Source: Limisphaera sp049537155 (lineage in GTDB: Bacteria > Verrucomicrobiota > Verrucomicrobiia > Limisphaerales > Limisphaeraceae). Taken from it: 64,000 nt of DNA. How positions within the stretch are numbered: position 1 is the first letter of the stretch; every line of letters begins with the position of its first letter. The translations under genes and the position numbers were made by a program. The stretch lies in assembly GCF_049537155.1 (NCBI RefSeq), contig NZ_JBMVQZ010000002.1, forward strand, positions 1-64,000. The letters run 5' to 3'. This document shows, one piece after another, positions 47,212 to 56,244 of the stretch. The notes beneath the pieces are model-generated. The model saw nothing but the letters and a program-made list of their open reading frames with translations, did no database searches and was not told where the DNA came from.

Positions 47212-48977
47212 GGTTGCGGATCGGTTTTCGACGGGGCCAGAGTTGCCGCGGCAGCGGGCGGCATCTGCAGTTCCTCGGCCACCCATTGCAGGGCCGCGTC
47301 CAACAACAGGGCCGCGTGGGGTCCGTTGTGGACGCCGTGGCTGCCGTCATACGCCACGAGGTAGAGGTTGAACCGTGCCTTGCGAATCCGGTCGGGTATC
47401 AGGGCTTGTTCGTCCTGGGCCGGGTCGTTGCTGCTGCGCGGGCCGCGTATTTGGGGGGAGCCGGTGGGGTTGGAGAGGCTGCCCGGGATGTTGTACTCCC
47501 AGGCCCGTGGGCCGTATTGGCGGAGGGGTTCCGGTGCGCGCGTCAGGGCCCACAGGTCCAGCGCTGCTTTGACGCGCTGGATTTGCATGTCCACCAGCGA
47601 CCGGGTGAAGTCCACGAGCGCCTCCGGTGCCGGATGACAACCGAGGCAGGAATCGAACGATTCGACACGGAAGGTGTGGGCGGCGAAGGCCGGATGTTGC
47701 TCGTCCCGGCCTCCCTCGGCGGGCATGTGACAGGAGACGCACTGTTTTTCGAGGAAGGCATGGGCGGCCGGCCGGGAGGCGGTGTGTTCGGGCACCAGAC
47801 CTGCGGTGCCGAGCAGCATGTTGTACTGGGGCGAGTGATGTGGCGGACGGGTGTTCGAGGTCCAGGTCGCGCCGCGCTGGTTGTGGCATTGGGCGCAGAG
47901 TTGGATGTCCGGATCGTAAGCCGTGGCAAAGTTCGCGCCGGTGCCGAGCGAGTAATCGGTGAAGGAGGCCAGTGGATTGCGCAGTTGGGCGGGGTGACCG
48001 GTGCGGCGGTGCGGATCATGACAGACGACGCAGGTGACCGGCATGTTGGCGTCGCCGGTCACCGTGGCGGCGGGATCGGCGCCCTTGAGGAGTGCGATCC
48101 GGGAAGAACCGGAATGGCAGCGGCCGCAGGAGTTGATCCGGTTGGGCGGGTTCATGTCTTCCGTGACCGTCGCGTGTGCGGAGCCGGCCCACTGTTCGAA
48201 GTGAGTGCGGTGGCTGTCCTGGTTGTGGCATCCGCCGCACATCTGGGCAGCGATTTCCACCCGCGGCCGGAACAGCGGGTCGTTTTCGTTGGCGGCGTGG
48301 AGGCCGGCCGGTCCGTGGCAGCTTTCGCACTGGACGCCGCCCAGGTGGGGGGTGAGGGTCCGGCTGACGAATCCGCCGGGCAGGCCGTAACCGACGGTAT
48401 GGCAGGGCAGGCAGGCCGGGTTGTCGGCCTGGCCCACCCGTTCGAGCGACTCGAGAGCGTGGGCGTGCCGGGTCTGCAATTCTTCTGCGTGGATCTCGGC
48501 ATGACAGGTGGCGCAGGCTTCCGCGCCGGCGTAGTGTGGCGCGGGTCCGGCGATGCGGAAGAAGGCTGCTTGGGCCGGGGCCGGTACGGTGGTGATGCGC
48601 CCGAAGTTGGTGGCGGGGGTGAGGGGCTGCCAGGGAGCGTCGAGAGCGGTCCGGTACTCCACCCGGTAGTAGCCGGGCGGCCCTTCCCAGGTCAGGCGAA
48701 GTCCGTTGGTGACCCATTCGATCCCGGTGAGGATTGGCAGGCCGGGCATGCCGCCGCGGACCGGGCGGTTCAGGTGGGGCGCCTGGGCATGGAGGCTTGT
48801 GGCGAGGGCGGCCAGGGCCAGGACAATGCGGATGAGGAGGCCGCGGGCCGGGAGATGCGCACACCGGGCGGGCCGGCGTCCGGGCCCGGCCCCGGTCTGT
48901 CGGGCGGCGGCAAGGGCGCAGCGGATCGGGACTCCGGAGCCCGACCGATCGCGTGGACGATGCGTGAGCCGGACCAT
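47208..48977 (-). CDS. Nine-heme cytochrome c with an N-terminal beta-sandwich module
   Basis: A secreted cytochrome with nine CxxCH sites (CATCH, CLPCH, CESCH, CGGCH, CGRCH, CVVCH, CAQCH, CVSCH, CLGCH). Ahead of them, after a hydrophobic signal (LLIRIVLALAALATSLHA), lies a module ending in FFRI with the pattern LTWEGPPGYYRVEYRTALDA and WQPLTPAT. This is the Trp-rich domain that also ends the beta-helix protein at 15375. The start at 48977 is uncertain, because the first 45 residues are Arg-rich and lack a good ribosome site. The C-terminal 120 residues carry no heme. Probably the outer or periplasmic partner of the conduit. Confidence 0.82.
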   Translation of the reverse strand: MVRLTHRPRDRSGSGVPIRCALAAARQTGAGPGRRPARCAHLPARGLLIRIVLALAALATSLHAQAPHLNRPVRGGMPGLPILTGIEWVTNGLRLTWEGPPGYYRVEYRTALDAPWQPLTPATNFGRITTVPAPAQAAFFRIAGPAPHYAGAEACATCHAEIHAEELQTRHAHALESLERVGQADNPACLPCHTVGYGLPGGFVSRTLTPHLGGVQCESCHGPAGLHAANENDPLFRPRVEIAAQMCGGCHNQDSHRTHFEQWAGSAHATVTEDMNPPNRINSCGRCHSGSSRIALLKGADPAATVTGDANMPVTCVVCHDPHRRTGHPAQLRNPLASFTDYSLGTGANFATAYDPDIQLCAQCHNQRGATWTSNTRPPHHSPQYNMLLGTAGLVPEHTASRPAAHAFLEKQCVSCHMPAEGGRDEQHPAFAAHTFRVESFDSCLGCHPAPEALVDFTRSLVDMQIQRVKAALDLWALTRAPEPLRQYGPRAWEYNIPGSLSNPTGSPQIRGPRSSNDPAQDEQALIPDRIRKARFNLYLVAYDGSHGVHNGPHAALLLDAALQWVAEELQMPPAAAATLAPSKTDPQP

Positions 48978-49086
48978 AGACAAGGCCAGCCTAGGCCGGT
49001 GGAGTCGGGGGGCCAAACGAATATTGCCGAACCCTTTCCCGGACTTGCTCTGGCCGGTTGCGGCCGGAGCGGGTGAGGAGTCGGGT

Positions 49087-49116
49087 CCAAAAGAGAAACC
49101 GCCGCAGTGGCGGTTT
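49087..49116 (-). terminator. Rho-independent terminator of the phosphofructokinase gene
   Basis: On the minus strand AAACCGCC and GGCGGTTT pair perfectly over eight bases with a five-base loop, followed by CTCTTTT. It lies about 47 bases after the pfp stop and ahead of the cytochrome operon on the same strand, so it would insulate the two. Confidence 0.75.
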
Positions 49117-49162
49117 GCCGACTGCGGCGGGAAGGTTCGAATTGTGGCCGGAGGGGTGGCCC

Positions 49163-50461
49163 TCAGGCCAGACCGACCAGGTAACCGAACCGCTGCTTGA
49201 ACTGCTCGGGAGTCATCTTGACCACGGCTGCCAGCCGGGACAGTTGAGCGACGTCCTCGAAGTCCGAACGCTCGAGACGGATCATGTAGTGGAGGGCGCA
49301 TTCGTAGGACTCGCCGTCCACGTTGACGCGCCGCACGTTGAAGCGGCCGGTCTGCGGGTTGAGCATCTTCTCGAACGGCAGGGGCACCATCTTCCCGTCA
49401 ATGAAGCTGATGATGGCGCCGTACTGGGCCGCATCGGCCGACAGGATGAACTTGATGGCCCCGTAGCCGAGGTCGCGGGTGTACTCTGCGTCGAACGGAA
49501 TGGGATCGGCGCAGCGAAGTTCGTAGCCCAGGTCCTTGTCAATGAAACTGATTTTAAGACCGAGCGGTTCCAACCGGGCCATCAGGGCGTCCTTGACCAG
49601 GCGACCGAAGGCGATCTCGCCCAAGCGCAGGTGGCCGTGGTCGTCGCGGATCACGCGGCCGTAGCGTTCGAGCTGGCCGCCCGGCACGGCGTTCTTGAGG
49701 CCCTTTTCGCCCATGGCCTCGATCAGGCCCTCGGCCAGCACCACCACGCCGTAGTACCGGCCCATGGCCCGGCGTTTGATGATGGAACCGATGATGATGT
49801 CGCAGACCTCCTCCAGGGTGACCGGACGATCGCGGAACTCTTCCGGAATGATGGTCAGCGTGGCGGCGGCGGCCTTGCCAATGCCCAGGGCCAGGTGTCC
49901 GGCCGAGCGACCCATGCTGACGATCAGGTACCACCGCGAGGTGGTTTGGGCGTCTTCACTGAGGTTTCGGACCAGCTGGACGCCGTAATGTCGCGCGGTT
50001 TCGAACCCGAAGGTCGGGGTGGAACCCGGCAGGGGCAGGTCGTTGTCAATGGTCTTGGGCACATGCGCCACGCGGATGCGCCCCTCGGCGCGCTTGTAGA
50101 CCTGGCTGGCGGAGAAGGCGGTGTCGTCGCCGCCGATGGTGACCAGGGCCGTCACGCCGAGTTTGTTCAGCACGTCCAGGACGTTGTGCATGCTGGTGTC
50201 GGACTTGGCCGGGTTGGTGCGTGCGGTTCCGAGGATGGATCCGCCCCGCAGATGGATGTGTTTGACGTCGTCAATGGTGAGCCGGGTGTAATGCTGGCTG
50301 TCGCCGTCGGCCAGGTACTTGAACCCGTCTCGGAACCCGATGACTTCGAACCCCTGATTGATTCCCTCAATGGTGGCGGCGGCGATGACCCCGTTGATGC
50401 CGGGTGCCGGTCCGCCCCCCACCAAGATGCCCAGTTTGCCTCGGTTGGTTGCGTTTGCCAT
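49163..50461 (-). CDS. pfp: 6-phosphofructokinase, PPi-dependent type
   Basis: Phosphorylates fructose 6-phosphate in glycolysis, probably with pyrophosphate. The 432-residue protein has the phosphate-binding GGGPAPGINGV at the start. The substrate loop is GGDD (110-113), where ATP enzymes have GGDG, followed by PKTIDNDL (135-142). The Asp at the third or fourth GGDD position and the Lys of PKTIDND are the usual marks of PPi enzymes. SMGRSAGHLALGIG and the EGLIEAMGEKG region follow. The ATG at 50461 sits well before the glycine-rich loop. Monocistronic, with a terminator. Confidence 0.9.
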   Translation of the reverse strand: MANATNRGKLGILVGGGPAPGINGVIAAATIEGINQGFEVIGFRDGFKYLADGDSQHYTRLTIDDVKHIHLRGGSILGTARTNPAKSDTSMHNVLDVLNKLGVTALVTIGGDDTAFSASQVYKRAEGRIRVAHVPKTIDNDLPLPGSTPTFGFETARHYGVQLVRNLSEDAQTTSRWYLIVSMGRSAGHLALGIGKAAAATLTIIPEEFRDRPVTLEEVCDIIIGSIIKRRAMGRYYGVVVLAEGLIEAMGEKGLKNAVPGGQLERYGRVIRDDHGHLRLGEIAFGRLVKDALMARLEPLGLKISFIDKDLGYELRCADPIPFDAEYTRDLGYGAIKFILSADAAQYGAIISFIDGKMVPLPFEKMLNPQTGRFNVRRVNVDGESYECALHYMIRLERSDFEDVAQLSRLAAVVKMTPEQFKQRFGYLVGLA

Positions 50462-50684
50462 AAATCGTGTTCAGTCCGATTGATTCCAACGGGGTCGGGT
50501 TTCAGTGGGACTTGTCACCCCTTTTCCTCGACCCCGGCGCGGGGAGTGTGCCAAAAACTGCCGCAACGTCAAAACAACTCGCGGCGAGAGGTCCCAACCT
50601 GTTGGTCGAGAGGGCCGGGCAGGCGGCGCGTGGGGAGGGGCGGCCGCGGCGGAGTCCGGGCGTTCCGGGTCCGGCGGCTCCGGG

Positions 50685-51596
50685 TCACGAACCGGAAGGG
50701 GCCGCCTCCAGGGCGTCTCGCACTGCCCGCACCAGTTCCGCGGCCGTCCATTGGTTGCCCGGTAGGATCGTGCGGATGCGGCCGTCCGGGGCGATCACCG
50801 CGGTTCGGAGGTTGTGGGCCCAGCCGCCGTCTTCGCGCCAGAAGGTGAGTCCGAACTGTTCGGCCAGTGCGGTGACCTCGATCAGGGCGCCGGTGGCCAG
50901 CGTCCAGCCCTCGTCGGGTGCACCGTGGCTGCGACCGTAGGCGCGCAGGACGTCCGGGGTGTCATGTTCCGGATCGAAGCTGACGACCAGAAAATGCACC
51001 CGTTCGGCGGTGTCGGGGAGGCGGGCCAGTTCCCGCCAGGCGGTGATCAACTGCTGCATGGTGCGCGGGCAGAAGGTGGGGAACGGACAACGGGTGTAGA
51101 TGAACGACAGCACCAGGACACGGCCCGAGAAGTTGGTCGTGGAGATCGGGCGGCCCCATTGATTGGTGAGGGGATAGGCCGGGAGCCGGTCGCCCGGTTC
51201 GAGGGGGTCCACGTCCCGGACGAGTCGAAACGGCCCGGTGAGGGGCAGCCGATTGGTGCGCGGCGTGGCGATCGTTTCCAGGGCTTCGATCCAGCCGTCG
51301 GTCTCCGTGACCGTCAGCCGAAACTGCACGGTGTCGCCCGGCTGAAGACCGGCCAACAGGTTGGTGTCGCGGACCGGAAACGGCATGGTCATCGCCCGCA
51401 TGTAACCGGGGATCTCTTCGTGTTGGATCACCACGTTGCTGGCAGCCGGGTCGAGTCTGACCACCGTCCCCCGCACCTCGTACTGCCGGGGTGCCAGAGG
51501 TGGTCCTGCGGGTTCGGCCGACCGGGGGCCCCGGGAGCAACCTGCCAGCGCGCACGCTGCCAACACCGCGGCTCGTGTGCTCCCCAAGTTCATCAT
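50685..51596 (-). CDS. SCO1/SenC-type lipoprotein with N-terminal copper-binding module
   Basis: A copper chaperone-like protein that may help load Cu into cytochrome oxidase or guard against stress. A lipoprotein signal (AACALAGCSRG) is followed by a CusF-like beta-barrel (YEVRGTVVRLDP, with MTMPFPV Met ligands), then a SCO thioredoxin fold. The SCO site is TRCPFPTFCP (two Cys) with a His in WAHNLRTAVI. The CusF-SCO fusion is known in several phyla. 303 residues from the ATG at 51596. Stands alone on the minus strand, divergent from the zincin gene. Confidence 0.85.
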   Translation of the reverse strand: MMNLGSTRAAVLAACALAGCSRGPRSAEPAGPPLAPRQYEVRGTVVRLDPAASNVVIQHEEIPGYMRAMTMPFPVRDTNLLAGLQPGDTVQFRLTVTETDGWIEALETIATPRTNRLPLTGPFRLVRDVDPLEPGDRLPAYPLTNQWGRPISTTNFSGRVLVLSFIYTRCPFPTFCPRTMQQLITAWRELARLPDTAERVHFLVVSFDPEHDTPDVLRAYGRSHGAPDEGWTLATGALIEVTALAEQFGLTFWREDGGWAHNLRTAVIAPDGRIRTILPGNQWTAAELVRAVRDALEAAPSGS

Positions 51597-51907
51597 GTCG
51601 AGGGGAGCCTGCAGCAGGTGGGGAGCTCCGGCAAGTCATGAGCGGGTGCCGGACCTGCGCGGACCTGGCGCGGGCGCACAGGGCGCCGGCGGTCCGTCCG
51701 GTGAGCCGTGGACTGGCGGCCGGGGTTACACCGGCTTGTTGCCCGGCGCCGCGCGGCGGGGTGCATCGGATTTCCGCTCGAGGGTGAGCCCGCCTGTTGC
51801 TTTCGCGCTTGGCCTGGCGGGACGGCACATTGGAAACTCGGTGGGCGGGAGCGGTCGCGGATCGGGCCTGTGGTGCCAGCCGTGCCGCATTCGGACCGTT
51901 GGAGACC
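51597..51907. other. Divergent intergenic region, no gene seen
   Basis: About 310 bases between the SCO1-like gene and the zincin gene. A frame upstream of the zincin ATG is open back to 51797 but lacks homology. No obvious promoter boxes or hairpins. Confidence 0.35.
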
Positions 51908-52279
51908 ATGCAACCTTGCTGGCAAAGACTGAAGCAGCTGGCGGAGGAGGAGGTTGAGGCGACGCTGAACGCGCTGCCGCAGCCGCTGCAGGCGCGTGCG
52001 CGCGAGGTGCCGGTCACCTTCGAACGCCGTCCCAACCGGGCCCTGCAGGAGGAAGGTTTTGCGCCCGACACTCTGGGGATGTTCACCGGCGCCGCTTTTG
52101 CCGAGGAAGGGCTGGTACCGCTGCCGCCGCAGATTTTGTTGTTTTTGTTGAACCTGTGGGAATTTGCCGGCGGGGACGAAGAAGTGTATCGCGAGGAGGT
52201 CCGGACCACCTACCTGCACGAGCTGGGGCATTACCTGGGCTTGAGCGAGGACGAGCTGACGGAACGCGGCCTGGAATGA
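51908..52279 (+). CDS. Small zincin-fold protein (MMP1-type metallopeptidase family)
   Basis: A 123-residue protein with an HExxH zinc site at H104, E105 and H108 in TYLHELGHYLGLSEDEL, near the C-terminus. A helical N-terminal half (EVEATLNALPQPLQARAREV) precedes it. This layout fits the short bacterial minimal zincins, whose physiological substrates are mostly unknown. The third zinc ligand would be in GLSEDEL. The stop is overlapped by a possible ATGA start of the next gene, so the two may be co-transcribed. Confidence 0.8.
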   Translation: MQPCWQRLKQLAEEEVEATLNALPQPLQARAREVPVTFERRPNRALQEEGFAPDTLGMFTGAAFAEEGLVPLPPQILLFLLNLWEFAGGDEEVYREEVRTTYLHELGHYLGLSEDELTERGLE

Positions 52280-52422
52280 CCGACGCGCAGCGGAGCGGGG
52301 ACGACCGGACTCGAACGTTTGTCCGACAGGCATACGGTGTGATCCCGGCTACCCTCGACCTTGTGAACCGAGCACGAAGAGCTGGTGCGAATCGGGGTCA
52401 CGGCCCCGCCGGCCGGGCTGCG

Positions 52423-54771
52423 GTGGGCCGGTTCTGGCTGTCGGTCTTCGTGCTTTCCATGCTGACCGTGGCGGGGTCCGACCCGCCGGAGTTGAGCAAC
52501 GGCACGGTGGCCCTGCGCTGGGACGCTACCGGGCAGTGGCTGGTGCTGACCCGTTCGTCGGACGGGCGGGAGTTCTTTCGTATGCGGCCTGCCGGCGCGA
52601 CGGTGACCGCGATTCACCGGGTGGCCGTGTCGAACGTGCCGGCGGACGGATGCGCGGCGTGGGAGCTGCGGCTGCAGGACGGGTGCCGCTTGCAGATCTG
52701 GCCCGTGGCGGGCTCGGGATTCGTATGCGGCCGGGCGATCCGGCCTGCGGCAGGGTTTCCCGGGCAGGAGCTGACTCGGTGGGAGGTTTGGGAGGGGCGG
52801 TTGACGGAAGAGCCGGAGCCGGAGGGATGGCGCGTGCTGGGAACGGGCGGGTTGGCCTCCCCGGCGCAAAGTCCCGGCTCGTACGTCTGGCTTGCGGTGG
52901 CGCGTCCGCGGAGCCGGGCCGGCTTGGTTGCGGGCTGGATCACCCACGACCGGGCCAGTGGCGTTTGGTTTCCGTCGGTTCGGGACGAGCGGGTGCAACT
53001 CCGGGCGAGGCTCGATTACGGGCGTGTCCGGCTGAAGCCGGACGGGGAGGTGACCTCCGAGGTGTTCGCTGTCGGTTGGTTCGGAGACGCGCGCCTTGGT
53101 TTGGAACAATGGGCGGAGCTCGTGGCGCATCATTATGGGATCCGCCTGCCGCCGCAGCCGTGCGGGTACTGCACGTGGTACTCGCGCCCGCACGGAGGGG
53201 CGTCCGACGAGGTGCATTTGCGGCAGCTGGCCGAGCTGGCGGCGCGTGAACTCGCTCCCTTCGGCTTTCAAGTGGTTCAAATTGACGACAAGTGGCAGGC
53301 CGGTTTTTCGACCAACGGACCGCGCCGCAACTTCACCACGCACGATCCTGCCGGACCCTATCCATCCGGAATGAAGGCGGCGGCTGATTCGATTCGTCGT
53401 CTGGGGCTCGTGCCGGGTCTCTGGTACATGCCCTTTGCGGGGACGTGGTATGATCCGTGGTTTGCGCCGCATGCGGACTGGTTCGCGCGCCGCGAGGACG
53501 GCGCACCGTACGAGACGGCTTGGGGCGGCACCTGTCTGGATCTGACCCATCCCGGGGCCCGAGCCCATGTGGAATCGGTCACACGCCGGATCGTGCACGA
53601 GTGGGGCTTCCGGTATCTCAAGCTGGACGGGCTGTGGACCGGCAGCGCCACGCGGCAGCAGTACATCAACAGCGGGTACCAGGAGGACCACATGGGCGAC
53701 GCACGGTTTCACGATCCCTACCGGTCCAACATCGAGGCGTTGCGTGAGGGTTTGAAACTGGTGCGGGAAGCTGCGGGGCCGGAGGTCTTCCTGCTGGGTT
53801 GCAACGCGGCACAGAACATGCGGGCCTACGGAGCCGCCATGGGATGGGTGGATGCCATGCGCGTGGGACCGGACAACGGACCGGAATGGGACCGGTTGAT
53901 CCGGGGACCGCTGTTCAGTTCCCGACAGTACTTTTTGAACGGTCGGGTCTGGTACAACGATCCGGACCCGGTGTATGTCCGCCCGAGTGTGCCGCTCGAA
54001 CAGGCGCGGCTGATCGCTTCCTGGGTGACCGTCAGCGGGAACCTGTGGATGAACAGCGACTGGCTGCCGGATCTGCCGGCCGAGCGACTTGACATCTTGA
54101 AGCGGACGCTGCCGTCGCATGGCCGGCCGGCCCGGCCGGTGGATCTGTTCGAGCGCGAGCCCGCCCGGGTGTGGGTGGTGCGGGACGAGCGGACCAACGG
54201 GGTGCGCGTGCTCGTCGGCCTGTTCAATTGGGACGCGCAACCTTGGAGCGCGGACGAACCACTGGCGGAGCTGGGATTGGACCCGGCGCGTTTCTGGGAA
54301 CGCTTCGAGTTCTGGGAGGATTCCCTTGCCGCGCCGGCGCAAGGTCATTTGTCGGCGACGGTGCCGGCACGGGCCTGCCGGATCTGGATGCTGCGTCCGA
54401 CCTCGGATCATCCGCAGGTGATCAGCACCTCGCGGCATGTGACGCAGGGCATTGTGGACGTGGAGGAGGAGCATTGGGACCGGGCGCGCCGGACCTTGGG
54501 CGGGCGCAGTCGGGTGGTCGGCCGTGACCCGTACGAGCTGCGGGTGGTCCTGCCGGAAACCGGCGGCTACGGAGCGCCCGTGCGTGCGTGGGTGACCCTG
54601 CGCGGCCTGCCGGGAACAGTCGCCGTGCGGGTGCCTGTTGCTCTGCGGACCGAGGGCAGGTTGGTGCGCATCGGTTTTCTTCCGCCGCACGGCGGTGTGG
54701 CGGAGTGGCAGGTTCAGTGGCCCGGGCACGGCGACCGGCGCCCGGGCCCGGATGCTTCGAATACAGACTGA
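52423..54771 (+). CDS. Alpha-galactosidase-like glycoside hydrolase (clan GH-D)
   Basis: Probably an extracytoplasmic alpha-galactosidase or related retaining enzyme of family GH36/GH27 type. The nucleophile is D402 in YLKLDGLW and the acid/base is D484 in RVGPDNGPEW, on a TIM barrel that begins with CGYCTWYSRP and VVQIDDKWQ. A beta-sandwich before and after the barrel fits GH36. From the GTG at 52423 a signal peptide (VGRFWLSVFVLSMLTVAGS) opens the protein; the ATG at 52276 would add 49 Arg-rich residues and is less likely. 782 residues. It sits next to a Gfo/Idh/MocA gene, a common pairing in sugar use. Confidence 0.8.
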   Translation: MGRFWLSVFVLSMLTVAGSDPPELSNGTVALRWDATGQWLVLTRSSDGREFFRMRPAGATVTAIHRVAVSNVPADGCAAWELRLQDGCRLQIWPVAGSGFVCGRAIRPAAGFPGQELTRWEVWEGRLTEEPEPEGWRVLGTGGLASPAQSPGSYVWLAVARPRSRAGLVAGWITHDRASGVWFPSVRDERVQLRARLDYGRVRLKPDGEVTSEVFAVGWFGDARLGLEQWAELVAHHYGIRLPPQPCGYCTWYSRPHGGASDEVHLRQLAELAARELAPFGFQVVQIDDKWQAGFSTNGPRRNFTTHDPAGPYPSGMKAAADSIRRLGLVPGLWYMPFAGTWYDPWFAPHADWFARREDGAPYETAWGGTCLDLTHPGARAHVESVTRRIVHEWGFRYLKLDGLWTGSATRQQYINSGYQEDHMGDARFHDPYRSNIEALREGLKLVREAAGPEVFLLGCNAAQNMRAYGAAMGWVDAMRVGPDNGPEWDRLIRGPLFSSRQYFLNGRVWYNDPDPVYVRPSVPLEQARLIASWVTVSGNLWMNSDWLPDLPAERLDILKRTLPSHGRPARPVDLFEREPARVWVVRDERTNGVRVLVGLFNWDAQPWSADEPLAELGLDPARFWERFEFWEDSLAAPAQGHLSATVPARACRIWMLRPTSDHPQVISTSRHVTQGIVDVEEEHWDRARRTLGGRSRVVGRDPYELRVVLPETGGYGAPVRAWVTLRGLPGTVAVRVPVALRTEGRLVRIGFLPPHGGVAEWQVQWPGHGDRRPGPDASNTD

Positions 54772-54784
54772 GTCAGGCGGGCCC

Positions 54785-56200
54785 TCAGGTCAGCCGCCAT
54801 GGCGCGCGCAGCTCGCGGGAGAGGAGCTGGCTGGCGCCGGGATCGCCCAGGATGATCTCCTTGTTCGGATCCCAACGGATCTTCCGGCCGACGAGCAACG
54901 CGATCAATCCGAGGTGCCCGGGGATGGCGGAGTGATGCGCCACTTCCACGGGCGTGATCGTCGGCTGGCGCGACTTCACGCAGTCCAGGAAGTTCCGGAA
55001 GTGTCCCGGGGACTCGTACAGCCTGACCTTGCGAAGGTCATCGGGCAACGACCTGCGCTCGTTCCATTCGGGGTTGGAAGATTCGAACGCGTTGCCGCGG
55101 TTGACCCAGACCCAGCCGTCGGTGCCGATCCACTTGGTGCCGCTGCGGATGTCGTCGTGACCTCCGGCGATGATGACCTCGATGTCGCCCGGGTATCTGG
55201 CGACCAGCCGGTAACGGGTGCAGGTGTTCCAGATGGCCTTGGCGGGCGGGAACTCGCCCACCCCTTCGATCTCCAGCGGCCCGATGCGGTCGTCATTGCC
55301 CAGGCCCCAGTGGGCAATGTCGCAGTGATGGCCGATCCAATCCAGCAACTGGCCGCCGCCCACGTTGTAGTTCCAGCGCCAGTTCATGTGGGCCCGGACC
55401 TCGATGTAGGGCTCCATCTGTGACGGGCCGAGCCACATGTCCCAGTTCAGCTCCGGGGGCGGGTCGGAAACCGCCGCGTCCCAGGCGGGTGTGCCGGGGA
55501 CCACTTCGGCGGGGTTCCTGGGCGCACCCGGGATGCGGGCCATTTTTTCCTGAAAGGCCTTGAGCGTGCCGGCGAAGTCATGGTGCCCTGCGGGCAGACC
55601 CACTTCGATGCGCCGGATTTTGCCGATCAATCCGTTGCGCACGATCTCGCAGGCGTAGCGGAAGTGGCGTTCCGATCGTTGCCAGGAACCGGTCTGCCAG
55701 ATGCGACCGTAGCGGCGCACGGCGCGGACGATGGCCTGTTGCTCCGCCACGGTCCGGGCCAGCGGTTTTTCCCCGTAGATATCCTTGCCCTGGCGGGCTG
55801 CCTCCACGGACATGATTCCGTGCCAGGTGTCCGGCACCGCCAACATCACCGCGTCAATGTCCTTGCGGGCGAACATCTCGCGGAAGTCGGTGTAGGACTT
55901 GCAATCCTTGTTGCCGTAGTGGCGGTTGATGGTGTCCACGGCGGCCTGAAGCCGGCCTTTGTGCACGTCGCAGGCGGCCACGACCTGACAGTCCTTCTCA
56001 ACCAGGAACCCTCGTGTGTTGCTGGGACCTTGCATGCCCCAGCCCACGATGCCCATGGTGATCCGCTCGGAAGGGGCCGGGCGTCCGTTGGCGCCCAGTG
56101 CGCTGGCCGGTATGATGGTGGGAAATGCCACGGCCGCGGCCGCGGTGCTCAGGAAGGTGCGTCGGCTGATCTGGCGAGGTTGAGAACGGTTCGTCTTCAT
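54785..56200 (-). CDS. Tat-exported Gfo/Idh/MocA family oxidoreductase
   Basis: An NAD(P)-dependent sugar or inositol-type oxidoreductase of 471 residues, exported by Tat. The Tat signal is SRRTFLSTAAAAVAFPTIIP. The Rossmann start is MGIVGWGMQGPSNTRGFL, and the catalytic Lys lies in IYGEKPLAR, the hallmark EKP. The C-terminal domain has NWDMWLGPSQ and GGGQLLDWIGHHCDIAHW. Many verrucomicrobial members with the same Tat signal act on carbohydrate by-products. It converges on the alpha-galactosidase gene, 13 bases apart. Confidence 0.92.
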   Translation of the reverse strand: MKTNRSQPRQISRRTFLSTAAAAVAFPTIIPASALGANGRPAPSERITMGIVGWGMQGPSNTRGFLVEKDCQVVAACDVHKGRLQAAVDTINRHYGNKDCKSYTDFREMFARKDIDAVMLAVPDTWHGIMSVEAARQGKDIYGEKPLARTVAEQQAIVRAVRRYGRIWQTGSWQRSERHFRYACEIVRNGLIGKIRRIEVGLPAGHHDFAGTLKAFQEKMARIPGAPRNPAEVVPGTPAWDAAVSDPPPELNWDMWLGPSQMEPYIEVRAHMNWRWNYNVGGGQLLDWIGHHCDIAHWGLGNDDRIGPLEIEGVGEFPPAKAIWNTCTRYRLVARYPGDIEVIIAGGHDDIRSGTKWIGTDGWVWVNRGNAFESSNPEWNERRSLPDDLRKVRLYESPGHFRNFLDCVKSRQPTITPVEVAHHSAIPGHLGLIALLVGRKIRWDPNKEIILGDPGASQLLSRELRAPWRLT

Positions 56201-56244
56201 AAGCCGGCTCGAGTCTGTGCCGGGACCGTGGCGTTGTCACGTCA

